Below, one piece after another: positions 1 to 7,886 of a stretch of 64,000 bases of DNA. The position numbers and the translations under genes are program-made. Within the stretch, counting starts at the first letter, position 1; each line of letters begins with the position of its first letter. This DNA is from JAJAZB01 sp964244295 (GTDB lineage: Bacteria > Bacteroidota > Bacteroidia > Cytophagales > Spirosomataceae), in NCBI GenBank assembly GCA_964244295.1, contig CAXTIG010000023.1, positions 38,864 through 102,863 of the forward strand, given 5' to 3'. The notes beneath the pieces were generated by a model. The model was not told the origin of the DNA, did not search any database, and worked only from the letters and a program-made list of their open reading frames with translations.

Positions 1-47
1 AACTCTCAAACTTTCAAACCTCAAACCCTCAAACCTTCCTTCAAACC
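1..47. repeat. CTCAAAC/TTCAAACC word repeat at window edge
   Basis: The first bases are a run of the words CTCAAAC and TTCAAACC lying against the 3' end of the Mrp gene. The same words build the perfect inverted repeat in front of ilvC. This is probably one arm of a palindrome whose other arm lies outside the window. Confidence 0.55.
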
Positions 48-1150
48 GTAAGCTCAACTCGCTTCGTCCGGGTTTGGGTGGCGTTGCGGATGGCGACTTG
101 CTGGGCCAGGGCTTCGGCGGTTTCGCGGAAGGCTTCGGCGGTTAGGAAATCGCCGCCCAGCACGGCGGGTTTGCCTTCGTCGCCCGCTTCGCGGATGCCC
201 TGCACGAGCGGAATCTGGCCGAGCAGGGGCACGTCGTACTTCGAGGCCAGGGCTTGCCCGCCGCCTTTGCCAAAAATAAAGTATTTGTTCTCCGGAAGTT
301 CGATGGGTGTGAAATACGCCATGTTTTCCACAATTCCCAAAACCGGCACGTTGATTTGCGGCTGGCGGAACATCGCCAGGCCCTTCGTGGCGTCGGCAAT
401 CGCCACTTTCTGCGGCGTGGTCACGATCACGGCCCCGGTCACGGGTACGCTCTGCACGAGCGTGAGGTGAATGTCGGAGGTGCCCGGTGGGAGGTCGATG
501 AGCAAATAATCGAGTTCACCCCAGGCCGTGTCGCCCAGAAATTGCTTCAACGCCTGGCTCGCCATCGGCCCGCGCCACACCACGGCGCTGTCGGCGGGGG
601 TGAGGAATCCGATGGAAATCAGCTTGATGCCGAATTGCTGAATCGGGGTAATCATGTTTTTCCCCTCGACCACCGTCACCTGCGGTTGCAGATCTTCGGC
701 CCCGAACATCACCGGGATGGAGGGGCCGTAAATGTCGGCGTCGAGGATGCCCACCTTCGCGCCTGAGCGGTGCAGGGCCACGGCGAGGTTGCTCGTCACG
801 GTGCTTTTGCCCACGCCGCCTTTGCCGGAGGCGATGGCGATGATGTTTTTCACGCTGGGCAGCAAGGTGGCGTTGCCCAGGCGGGTGGTGGTGACGTCGG
901 CGGTGAGGAGAACGGTAACCTTCAGGTCGGGATCGACAAGGCGGTGGATGGCCTGTTCGCAGCGTTGGCGGATGAGTTCCTTGAGCGGGCAGGCCGGAGT
1001 GGTGAGCACCACCGTGAAACGAACTTCGCCCACGCCCAACTCGATGTCGCGAACCATGCCCAGCGATACCAAATCGCGTTTCAAATCGGGTTCTTCGACG
1101 GTGCCGAGCGCCCGGAGGATGTCTTCTTGCTTGATTCTAAGGTCGCCCAT
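41..1150 (-). CDS. mrp: Mrp/ApbC/NBP35-family Fe-S cluster carrier ATPase
   Basis: 369 aa, the usual length for bacterial Mrp. A DUF59/MIP18-like domain occupies about residues 1-80, followed by a ParA/MinD-type P-loop ATPase with deviant Walker A GKGGVGKST at 109-117 and the DADIYGPS switch region near 136. Family members carry and insert Fe-S clusters in the cytoplasm in an ATP-dependent way. The region after VENMAYF, where many Mrp proteins have a CPxC cluster-binding pair, reads TPIELPENKYFIFG and lacks these cysteines; from memory this is common in Bacteroidota. The start ATG at 1150 gives the full DUF59 domain. It is probably expressed alone from the TAccTTTG box about 70 bp upstream. 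Confidence 0.93.
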   Translation of the reverse strand: MGDLRIKQEDILRALGTVEEPDLKRDLVSLGMVRDIELGVGEVRFTVVLTTPACPLKELIRQRCEQAIHRLVDPDLKVTVLLTADVTTTRLGNATLLPSVKNIIAIASGKGGVGKSTVTSNLAVALHRSGAKVGILDADIYGPSIPVMFGAEDLQPQVTVVEGKNMITPIQQFGIKLISIGFLTPADSAVVWRGPMASQALKQFLGDTAWGELDYLLIDLPPGTSDIHLTLVQSVPVTGAVIVTTPQKVAIADATKGLAMFRQPQINVPVLGIVENMAYFTPIELPENKYFIFGKGGGQALASKYDVPLLGQIPLVQGIREAGDEGKPAVLGGDFLTAEAFRETAEALAQQVAIRNATQTRTKRVELTV

Positions 1151-1221
1151 ATTGCAGTTACCAGGTGGTAGTAGCCGTGGGCCGTAAAATTCCCCACGCC
1201 CGCTGACCTTTCTGGCAACGG

Positions 1222-1229
1222 CAAAGGTA
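1222..1229 (-). promoter_or_regulatory. Bacteroidota -7 box upstream of mrp
   Basis: On the minus strand the sequence TACCTTTG fits the TAnnTTTG -7 consensus of the Bacteroidota primary sigma factor, about 72 bp upstream of the mrp start. I do not see a clear -33 TTG at the expected spacing, so this is a candidate only. Confidence 0.45.
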
Positions 1230-1249
1230 AGAAGGAAGTTTCAGAGCGT

Positions 1250-1705
1250 TTACCGAACGGTGAAAGTAGCGCTCTTGAAGGGCTGCGGCTGTGTTTTCGT
1301 GAGAAAGTTGACGTTGGGCCGGACCGCTTCCATCGTTACTTCAAAGGTTCGTCCACCGATGGGCACTTTCTCAATAGGTTTGGCACCGGGCCTGCAGAGG
1401 TTGAGCAACGAGATCGTGACCGGGGCGGAAGTTTGCCCCTGAAAGTCAAGGGTGACGTGTGCCAGTACGTTGGAAGCCCCGCAGCAGTCGGCGGTGATCG
1501 GACAAAACCAATGTTCGAGCGAAAGTAGATTGAACCGCAGTTCCGGGTCGGAGGCGGTGTTTAGGTCAGTGATGACAACGGTTTGTTTGGGCTGGGCCTC
1601 GAAAACCTGCCCCAGTTTGGCCGGGCCTTGGGCGGGTTCGGGGTTACGGTCACGGCATTCCGATAGCAAGCCAACGCAAAGCAGAAAAATCAGCACTCGT
1701 TTCAT
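1250..1705 (-). CDS. Small exported lipoprotein-like protein, unknown function
   Basis: About 151 aa from the ATG at 1705; an upstream ATG at 1723 would add MYPTKT before the signal peptide and is less likely. It begins with a Lys/Arg plus hydrophobic signal ending LLSEC, a non-ideal lipobox. The mature part contains DLNTASDPELRFNLLSLEHW, a CPITADCC cysteine cluster, and ends in a TFTVR strand. The layout matches the next gene downstream (1786-2235), which has a CPANVVC cluster in the same place and ends TFVVR, so the two are diverged tandem paralogues. Probably periplasmic or outer-membrane. Function not recognised. Confidence 0.75.
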   Translation of the reverse strand: MKRVLIFLLCVGLLSECRDRNPEPAQGPAKLGQVFEAQPKQTVVITDLNTASDPELRFNLLSLEHWFCPITADCCGASNVLAHVTLDFQGQTSAPVTISLLNLCRPGAKPIEKVPIGGRTFEVTMEAVRPNVNFLTKTQPQPFKSATFTVR

Positions 1706-1785
1706 GGTTTTGGTTGGATACAAAAACGCGCCCGGACACTCCAGACGCGCTTTGCGCTTTTCTAACCCTACTTACAAAATCAGGT

Positions 1786-2235
1786 TTACCGCACCACAAA
1801 CGTCGCCTTCGGCGTCTCGCTGCTCGTGCCGGGGAAGGGCAGCACGTCGCGGAGCAGCACCGTAAACGAGCGCGTACCGACGGTAACGCTGGTCGAGTCG
1901 GAAACGCCCTGCTTGCGGTCGCCGGCGAGTTTGAGCGCGGCCTGGGCCTTCTGGCCGTTTAATTCTAATTCCACGTTGGTGGTGGCTTCGCCCGCCCACA
2001 CGCACACCACGTTGGCCGGGCAGCGCGAATCGTTCAGGTCCACGAGGCGGAAGGTGAGTTTATCGCCCGTGGGTTTGGACGAGGTTTCGACCCCGTCGAG
2101 GGACAGTTGGCGGAATTCGCCTTTGGCGAGGGGGAAGGGCTTGCCCAAATCAGAGGTTGGTGCGACCGTGGACTTGGAACAGGCGGAGAGCAGGCTGGCG
2201 GCAACAACCGCGCTGAGGAAGAGGACTTTTTTCAT
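1786..2235 (-). CDS. Small lipoprotein, paralogue of the 1250-1705 gene
   Basis: 149 aa with a clear type II signal peptide ending SLLSAC (lipobox LSAC, mature Cys near residue 19). The mature region has VDLNDSRCPANVVCVWAGEA, a cysteine pair shared in position with its neighbour, followed by beta-strand-like segments ending in FVVR. Its stop lies about 80 bp before the neighbour's start on the same strand, so the two are probably co-transcribed. Predicted to be membrane-anchored in the periplasm or outer membrane. I do not know a function. Confidence 0.8.
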   Translation of the reverse strand: MKKVLFLSAVVAASLLSACSKSTVAPTSDLGKPFPLAKGEFRQLSLDGVETSSKPTGDKLTFRLVDLNDSRCPANVVCVWAGEATTNVELELNGQKAQAALKLAGDRKQGVSDSTSVTVGTRSFTVLLRDVLPFPGTSSETPKATFVVR

Positions 2236-2294
2236 GGTAAAAAAATGTGGATTTCAAACCCAAGACCCCTCCGCAGCGCAAACGGTTGAAACCC

Positions 2295-3317
2295 CTACAA
2301 AAAAAATTCCAACTGCGCCTCCACCCCAGCCAGTTCCTGGCGCACGTCGAGGCGGGTGCCGAAGCGGAGCAGCCGGATTCGGAGCCGTTCCAGAAAAGCC
2401 CGGTGGGCCGCCGAAGCCGCATCGAAGGGCCGGTGCGCCAGCGCCCGGCGCACGCTTTGCCACTCGGTCACGAAGGCATTGAGGGGTTCGGAGAAACAGG
2501 CTTCCCGAAATTTGTCAAAAATGTACTCCTCCGCCACCGGGCTGGGGTGCAGGCCGTCGGGGGCGTAGAACCGGTAGTCGCGGAGGTCGTCGAGGAGGAG
2601 TTCGTAGGCCGGGAAATAGTACACCTCCGGGAAGTCGGTGGTGAGGTAGTGGCAGGCCGCCCGCAGCACCGACTTGCTCACGGCGTTGTCGGCCATGCCG
2701 TCGCGGGTGTGGCGGACGGGACTCACCGTTAAAACAATTGAGAGCGGTCCGCCGCGCGGTTGAGAATTGAGAATTGAGCGGTCCGTCGCACGGAATTGTG
2801 AATGCAACATTCCGAAGGCTTTGCAGACTTCTTTGACACTCAGCAGGTCGCGCTCGAAGCGGGCGGCGGGTTGCTTGTGGTTGTTGGCGACGTACACGGG
2901 TGGCTCGGCGAGGCGGTAGGCCCAGGCGCTGCCCAGCGTGAGCAGGAGCACATCGGCTTGGCGGAGGGCTTCGCCCAACTCCCGGAGTTTTTTTCCGAAA
3001 ACGTCGGCCAGCGCCTCCCGGCTTTCCCCCCACACCTCGGAATGGGCTTCGTAGCTGACCCAGCGCCCGTCGCGCTCCAGAAATTGCCGCTCGTCGGGGC
3101 CTTCGCCGCGCAGGGCTTTTTGCAAGAGATTGAAAATTGCCAGGGGCTGAAACAACGTACCGAAGGGGTTGACGCTCGCCGGCAGTTTGTTGTCGAGGAG
3201 GCGGTGGCCGATGCTCTCGGCGAAACACGAACCCATCGCCAGCACCCGGTTGCCGGGCTGAATGCGAAACGGTGCCGCCGGAATCGAAAATTCGGTACGC
3301 AGGGAAGTTGGATTCAT
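2295..3317 (-). CDS. GSCFA domain protein
   Basis: 340 aa. The family-defining GSCFAE motif is at residues 29-34, followed by the typical SVNPFGTLFQP block and later TVSPVRHTRDG and SYFPAYE-like (YYFPAYELL) blocks. GSCFA proteins are SGNH-like and of unknown substrate, common in Bacteroidota and Proteobacteria. Between HSQ and the conserved SIVLTVSPVRHTRDG strand, roughly residues 174-192, the protein carries extra residues encoded by a short duplicated repeat (see the repeat at 2738-2796). The reading frame is kept. The start at 3317 is directly before the conserved N-terminus. Confidence 0.9.
   Translation of the reverse strand: MNPTSLRTEFSIPAAPFRIQPGNRVLAMGSCFAESIGHRLLDNKLPASVNPFGTLFQPLAIFNLLQKALRGEGPDERQFLERDGRWVSYEAHSEVWGESREALADVFGKKLRELGEALRQADVLLLTLGSAWAYRLAEPPVYVANNHKQPAARFERDLLSVKEVCKAFGMLHSQFRATDRSILNSQPRGGPLSIVLTVSPVRHTRDGMADNAVSKSVLRAACHYLTTDFPEVYYFPAYELLLDDLRDYRFYAPDGLHPSPVAEEYIFDKFREACFSEPLNAFVTEWQSVRRALAHRPFDAASAAHRAFLERLRIRLLRFGTRLDVRQELAGVEAQLEFFL
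2738..2796. repeat. In-frame duplicated repeat inside the GSCFA gene
   Basis: Two copies of a unit of form AATTGAGA-GCGGTCCGYCGCRCGG lie head to tail, with AATTGAGAATTGAG words between. The sequence GAGCGGTCCGTCGCACGG at 2776-2793 is found exactly, reverse complemented, at 32967-32984 inside the caspase-like gene. The insertion keeps the frame and adds about 18 residues. Confidence 0.7.
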
Positions 3318-3512
3318 GGCTGAAAATCAACGGGCTGGGGTAAAAATACCCGGTCCTTCGGGTTGTCACCAAAATCCGGCCAATTTTGAATGAAACCGAA
3401 TTGGGAAGAACCGGTACTTTTCCGTGTATTTTTGAATTTTGACAAAAAGTGGGCCGGATTTTTTACGACAAAACCCGCCGCTTTCCGATTTTACCCACCG
3501 AAACCGAACCCG

Positions 3513-6191
3513 ATGAGCGAAGTTGCCACCCAACCCGGCGCCGAGAAGGCGCGCCTGCGCACCCGCAGCGACAACAAAGGCTGGAAAAAATGGGGACCGT
3601 ACCTGGCCGAACGCCAGTGGGGGACGGTCCGCGAAGATTATTCGGCCAACGGCGACGCCTGGAACTACCTCACCCACGACATGGCCCGCAGCTACGCCTA
3701 CCGCTGGGGCGAAGACGGCATCGGCGGGATTTCGGACAACAAAGGCCACATCAATTTCGCGCTGGCCTTCTGGAACCACCAGGACGGCATTCTGAAAGAG
3801 CGCCTCTTCGGCCTCACCAACAGCGAAAGCAACCACGGCGAAGACGTGAAGGAGTTGTACTACTACCTCGACTCCACCCCCACGCATTCGTACCTGAAAA
3901 TGCTGTACAAATACCCCCAGCGGGCGTATCCCTACAGTCAACTCGCCACCGAAAGCCGCCGCCGCAACCGCCTGGAGCCGGAGTACGAACTCTGGGACAC
4001 GGGCCTGTTCGACGACGACCGCTACTTCGACATCTTCATCGAGTACGCCAAGGCCGACGAGCAGGACGTGCTCATCAAAGTCACCGCCCACAACCGGGGG
4101 CCGGAAGCCGCGCCGCTGACGCTGCTGCCGAGCATTTGGTTTCGGAACACCTGGGTGTGGGGTTACGAAAACTACAACTACAAACCCATGCTCACCGGCA
4201 TCGCCAGCTCGATGATTGAGGTGAACCACAAGCTGTTTGGCAAGTACAAACTCTACTGCGAAGGGGCCGATGAACTGCTTTTCTGCGAAAACGAAACCAA
4301 TTTCAAACGGTTTATCGATAAGCCCAACCGCTCGCCCTACGCCAAAGACGGCATCAACGACTACATCACGCGGGGCGACGGCACGGCGGTCAATCCCAAC
4401 CACATCGGCACCAAAGCGGCGGCTTGTTACGAAAAAATAATTCCGCCCGGCGAGAGCGTCACCATCCGCCTGCGCTTCACCAACTACACCAACCACGAAC
4501 CCTTCGCCGATTTCGACCCGGTTTTTGAAAAGCGAATCGAGGAAGCCGACGAGTTTTACGACGACCTGCAAAAAGCCGTGACCGACCCCGAACTGCGGGC
4601 CATTCAGCGCCAGGCCTACGCCGGGATGCTCTGGAGCAAGCAGTTTTACTACTACAACGTCAACGAGTGGCTCAACGGCGACCCCTCGCTGCCCAAACTC
4701 GGTGGCCTCCGGCGCTACGGACGCAACGGCGGCTGGCGGCACATGTACACGGCCAACATCCTCTCGATGCCCGACACCTGGGAGTACCCCTGGTTTGCGG
4801 CCTGGGATTTGGCCTTCCACTGCGTACCGCTGGCCCGGCTCGACCCCGATTTTGCCAAGCGCCAACTGGCCGTGATTCTGCGGGAATATTACATGCACCC
4901 CAACGGGCAGCTACCCGCCTACGAGTGGAGTTTTTCGGACGTGAACCCGCCCGTTCACGCCTGGGCCACCTGGAAGGTGTACGAAATCGACAAGCAGATG
5001 AATGGCACCGGCGACGTGGGTTTTCTCGAACGGGTTTTCCACAAGCTGCTGCTCAATTTTACCTGGTGGGTCAACCTCAAAGACGAAGGCGGCAACAACA
5101 TTTTCGGCGGGGGCTTCCTCGGCATGGACAACATCGGGGTGTTCGACCGCTCGGCCAAACTCCCCACCGGCGGGCGGCTCGAACAGGCCGACGGCACCGG
5201 CTGGATGGCGATGTACACGCTCAATATGCTCCGCATCGCCTGCGAAATCTCCCTTACCCGGCCCGTGTACCAGGACATGGCCTCCAAGTTTTTCGAGCAC
5301 TTTCTCCACATTGCCGGGGCCATCAAATCGCTCGGCGGCGAGGAAATCAGCCTCTGGGACGAGGAAGACCAGTTTTACTACGACATGCTCCACATCCCCA
5401 ACGGAGCCAGTATTCTGCTCAAAATCCGCTCGATGGTGGGCCTGATTCCGCTGGCCGCCGTGGAGGTGTTGGACCACGAACTCCTCGACCGCCTGCCCGA
5501 TTTCAAGCGCCGGGTGGAGTGGGTGCTCACCAACCGCCCCGACCTGGCCTCGCTCATTTCGCGCTGGTACGAACCCGGCAAGGGCGAAACCCGCCTGTTG
5601 AGCATCCTGCGCGGGCACCGGATGAAAATGTTGCTCAAGCGGATGTTCGACGAAACCGAGTTTCTCTCGCCCCACGGCATTCGGTCGCTCTCGAAATTTC
5701 ACCTCAAAAATCCTTACGAATTTTACGTCAACGGCGAGGTATTCCGCGTCGATTACACGCCCGCCGAGAGCACGGGGTCGATGTTCGGGGGCAACTCCAA
5801 CTGGCGGGGGCCGGTGTGGTTTCCGGTCAATTTCCTGATTCTCGACGCTTTGCTGAAGTTTTACAGCTACTACGGCGACGATTTTGAAATCGAATATCCG
5901 ACCAATTCGGGCGAGTTGATGACCATCCGCGAGGCCGTTGTGGCCGTGTCGGAGCGGCTCATCAGCCTGTTTCGCAAAGACCCCGACGGCAAGCGGCCCT
6001 ACCAGAACCAACTCGACAAACCCGACACCGACCCGCACTTCGAGGGCCTGCACCAGTTTTTCGAGTACTTCGACGGCGACAACGGCAAGGGCCTCGGCGC
6101 CGCCCACCAAACCGGCTGGACGGGCCTGGTGGCCGAACTCATCGAGTACGTGTACGCCTTCCGCACCGAGCGCGTGGGGGAAAAAGTGTAA
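3513..6191 (+). CDS. MGH1-type glycoside hydrolase (glucosidase, GH63-like)
   Basis: 892 aa from the ATG at 3513 (MSEVATQP); an ATG at 3390 would add about 41 residues of low similarity and overlap the upstream spacer. The protein matches the large bacterial 'glucosidase' family with an (alpha/alpha)6 MGH1/GH63-like catalytic domain. Seen are an N-terminal beta domain with WGEDGIGG and RYFDIFIEYAKAD, then the barrel with WFAAWDLAFHC, NPPVHAWATW and GNSNWRGPVWFPVNFL, motifs that line the active site in this clan. No signal peptide is evident, so it is probably cytoplasmic and acts on alpha-glucosides or glucosylated metabolites; substrate unknown. No obvious operon partner. Confidence 0.88.
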   Translation: MSEVATQPGAEKARLRTRSDNKGWKKWGPYLAERQWGTVREDYSANGDAWNYLTHDMARSYAYRWGEDGIGGISDNKGHINFALAFWNHQDGILKERLFGLTNSESNHGEDVKELYYYLDSTPTHSYLKMLYKYPQRAYPYSQLATESRRRNRLEPEYELWDTGLFDDDRYFDIFIEYAKADEQDVLIKVTAHNRGPEAAPLTLLPSIWFRNTWVWGYENYNYKPMLTGIASSMIEVNHKLFGKYKLYCEGADELLFCENETNFKRFIDKPNRSPYAKDGINDYITRGDGTAVNPNHIGTKAAACYEKIIPPGESVTIRLRFTNYTNHEPFADFDPVFEKRIEEADEFYDDLQKAVTDPELRAIQRQAYAGMLWSKQFYYYNVNEWLNGDPSLPKLGGLRRYGRNGGWRHMYTANILSMPDTWEYPWFAAWDLAFHCVPLARLDPDFAKRQLAVILREYYMHPNGQLPAYEWSFSDVNPPVHAWATWKVYEIDKQMNGTGDVGFLERVFHKLLLNFTWWVNLKDEGGNNIFGGGFLGMDNIGVFDRSAKLPTGGRLEQADGTGWMAMYTLNMLRIACEISLTRPVYQDMASKFFEHFLHIAGAIKSLGGEEISLWDEEDQFYYDMLHIPNGASILLKIRSMVGLIPLAAVEVLDHELLDRLPDFKRRVEWVLTNRPDLASLISRWYEPGKGETRLLSILRGHRMKMLLKRMFDETEFLSPHGIRSLSKFHLKNPYEFYVNGEVFRVDYTPAESTGSMFGGNSNWRGPVWFPVNFLILDALLKFYSYYGDDFEIEYPTNSGELMTIREAVVAVSERLISLFRKDPDGKRPYQNQLDKPDTDPHFEGLHQFFEYFDGDNGKGLGAAHQTGWTGLVAELIEYVYAFRTERVGEKV

Positions 6192-6223
6192 CTTGCTTTG
6201 GTAAAACGCAAACCAACAAGGCG

Positions 6224-6448
6224 ATGGAACTGACCGTACACGTCGAACTGGAGGAAGTGCTGAAAGCGATTCAGCACTTGCCGGATGAAGAGTTAGCCAA
6301 AGTAAAAACAGCCATCGAGCAAATTCAGCAGCGTACCGAAGTACCCGACCCAACCGGTCAGCGGCAGTTCGGTACGATGAAGGGACTGGTAAAGTACATG
6401 GCTCCTGACTTTGACGATGAAATGGAGGATTTTAAAGAGTATCATTGA
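6224..6448 (+). CDS. VapB-like antitoxin (DUF2281-type)
   Basis: 74 aa. A predicted helical N-terminus (ELEEVLKAIQHLPDEELAKVKTAIEQI) is followed by a short acidic tail ending DFDDEMEDFKEYH, as in DUF2281-like partners of PIN toxins. Its stop overlaps the toxin start (TGATG), so the two are translationally coupled. Expected to bind and neutralise the PIN protein and to autoregulate the operon. Confidence 0.8.
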   Translation: MELTVHVELEEVLKAIQHLPDEELAKVKTAIEQIQQRTEVPDPTGQRQFGTMKGLVKYMAPDFDDEMEDFKEYH

Positions 6449-6834
6449 TGCCGCGCTACCTGCTCGATACGCACGCCATCATCTGGCTGCTCGAAGACGA
6501 ATCGCAACTGCCAGCAGCGACCCTCCAACTGCTAAAATCGAAGGCGAACCCGCTGTTAGTAAGCATCGTCAGTTTTTGGGAAATGGCCATCAAAGTCAGC
6601 ACGGGCAAACTTGACTCGGCGCAACCCATCGAGGCGATGGAAGCTGAATTGAGGGGGCAAGGGGTGGATATTTTACCCGTATCCATGCTTCACCTCCTCC
6701 CCCTCCAAACCCTCCCTTTCCACCACCGCGACCCTTTCGACCGGCTGCTGATTACCCAGGCCATGACCGAAAACCTGACGCTCCTCAGCCGCGACCCCAA
6801 GTTTGCGCCCTATCCGGTGACTGTGCTTTGGTAA
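6448..6834 (+). CDS. PIN-domain toxin, VapC family
   Basis: 128 aa from ATG 6448, overlapping the antitoxin stop. PIN-domain features are visible: MPRYLLDTHAIIWLL with the first acidic residue, SIVSFWEMAIK with the conserved Glu, and FHHRDPFDRLLITQAM with the C-terminal acidic pair. VapC-type proteins are Mg-dependent ribonucleases, frequently of tRNA. It forms a type II toxin-antitoxin module with the upstream 74-aa gene. Confidence 0.9.
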   Translation: MPRYLLDTHAIIWLLEDESQLPAATLQLLKSKANPLLVSIVSFWEMAIKVSTGKLDSAQPIEAMEAELRGQGVDILPVSMLHLLPLQTLPFHHRDPFDRLLITQAMTENLTLLSRDPKFAPYPVTVLW

Positions 6835-6845
6835 CTTGAAAAAAC

Positions 6846-7043
6846 ATGGAACGACCCCGCATCAAATTCTACAACGACCCCGGCGGCCCCCAGCGCGACC
6901 AGCAGGAGGCGTTTTTGAAACTGACACCTAACGAGCGCCTCAACGTGCTCTTCAAACTCAGGCGGCGTTCGCGCTGGTTGACGTTGAAACCGGTGGAATA
7001 TCCCACGCGGGGCATTGAAATCCGGCGTTCCCATGTCGATTGA
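6846..7043 (+). CDS. Small hypothetical partner of nucleotidyltransferase
   Basis: 65 aa, basic (KLRRRSRWLTLK), with no signal peptide or TM segment. It starts 12 bp after the VapC stop and its last codons overlap the start of the following nucleotidyltransferase by 11 nt. The placement suggests a two-gene unit, possibly a toxin-antitoxin-like pair with the nucleotidyltransferase. The sequence matches no named family I recognise. Confidence 0.65.
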   Translation: MERPRIKFYNDPGGPQRDQQEAFLKLTPNERLNVLFKLRRRSRWLTLKPVEYPTRGIEIRRSHVD

Positions 7044-7536
7044 ACTCGACGACGCGGACGTACGCAACCTGCTCCGCTTGTTACAAAAACACGGCGTGAG
7101 GTACCTGCTCATCGGCGGGGCGGCGGTCGCTTTTTTTGGCGTGGAACGCAGTACCCAGGATTTGGACTTCTGGCTGGCTCCGACCAGCGAAAACAAAGCC
7201 GCCTTTCTGAATCTCCTACGAGAACTCGGTTACACTCCCGACGAATTAGCCCCGTTTCTGGAAACGGATTTTACCCAACCGACTACGTTTCGGGTGTACC
7301 TCGGACTAGGCCCGGCGGATTTTTTGACCTACGTTCACCGCCAACTCGATTATTTTGACGCCGAAGCCCAGCGGGTAGAACACGATACCGGTGGGGGGAT
7401 TCTGCTCTGTGTGGTACCCCTGTCTTACCTGCGCGAGATTAAAATCCGCGCCCACCGGGACAAAGACTTGTACGACGTTTCCCGCTTGGATGAACTATTC
7501 GGAAAACTCCCCCCTCCCGCGCCGAGCGAAATCTGA
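7033..7536 (+). CDS. MNT/AbiEii-like nucleotidyltransferase
   Basis: 167 aa from ATG 7033 (MSIELDD). The core reads YLLIGGAAVAFFGVERSTQDLDFWL, i.e. the GG(A)xA and DxD signature of DUF6036/AbiEii-like minimal nucleotidyltransferases, and later LREIKIRAHRDKDLYD. Related proteins act as toxins or antitoxins by transferring nucleotides, or in phage abortive infection; which applies here cannot be told from sequence. It overlaps the preceding 65-aa gene and sits beside a VapBC pair, forming a small defence-like patch. Confidence 0.8.
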   Translation: MSIELDDADVRNLLRLLQKHGVRYLLIGGAAVAFFGVERSTQDLDFWLAPTSENKAAFLNLLRELGYTPDELAPFLETDFTQPTTFRVYLGLGPADFLTYVHRQLDYFDAEAQRVEHDTGGGILLCVVPLSYLREIKIRAHRDKDLYDVSRLDELFGKLPPPAPSEI

Positions 7537-7886
7537 ACGCTCAGCGACGACCCCGTCCCTTTGAAACGTGCCCCCGCTCCGCCAGCAAGGGCACGTTGCC
7601 GTTATGGTCCTCCGGTTTTTCCGAATCCAGGTAGCCCGCTGCCCCCCGTTGCAGGGTTTCCCAAATCCTATTCTGCGATTGATATAATTATCAAAATAAT
7701 AAACTGTATTTATCGAGAAACCTAAAATAGTCTGTTGCCTTTCCGCAATCGGGCGCTTAGTATTGCATACGACCCGGTGACAAGGTACTGGCCCGGCCCG
7801 TCACTCGGTCGGATTGCCTGCCCCAAAAACCCGCCTCCGGCGGTTCCCTCAAAACGCTTCCTGTTTCACCTAACGCTTTCTTTCCC
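7537..7886. promoter_or_regulatory. 350-bp intergenic region before susC
   Basis: No convincing gene is seen. The first part holds GC-rich remnants; 7677-7735 is a conspicuous AT-rich tract containing GATATAATTATC, an imperfect palindrome, and is the most likely place for the susC promoter. I could not identify a full -33/-7 pair. Confidence 0.35.

Noticed and set aside
3366..6353. Two very long minus-strand open frames opposite the glucosidase gene
   Set aside because: They mirror the codon periodicity of the highly GC-rich plus-strand gene, have Val/Gly-rich low-complexity translations and no recognisable domain. Antisense shadows.
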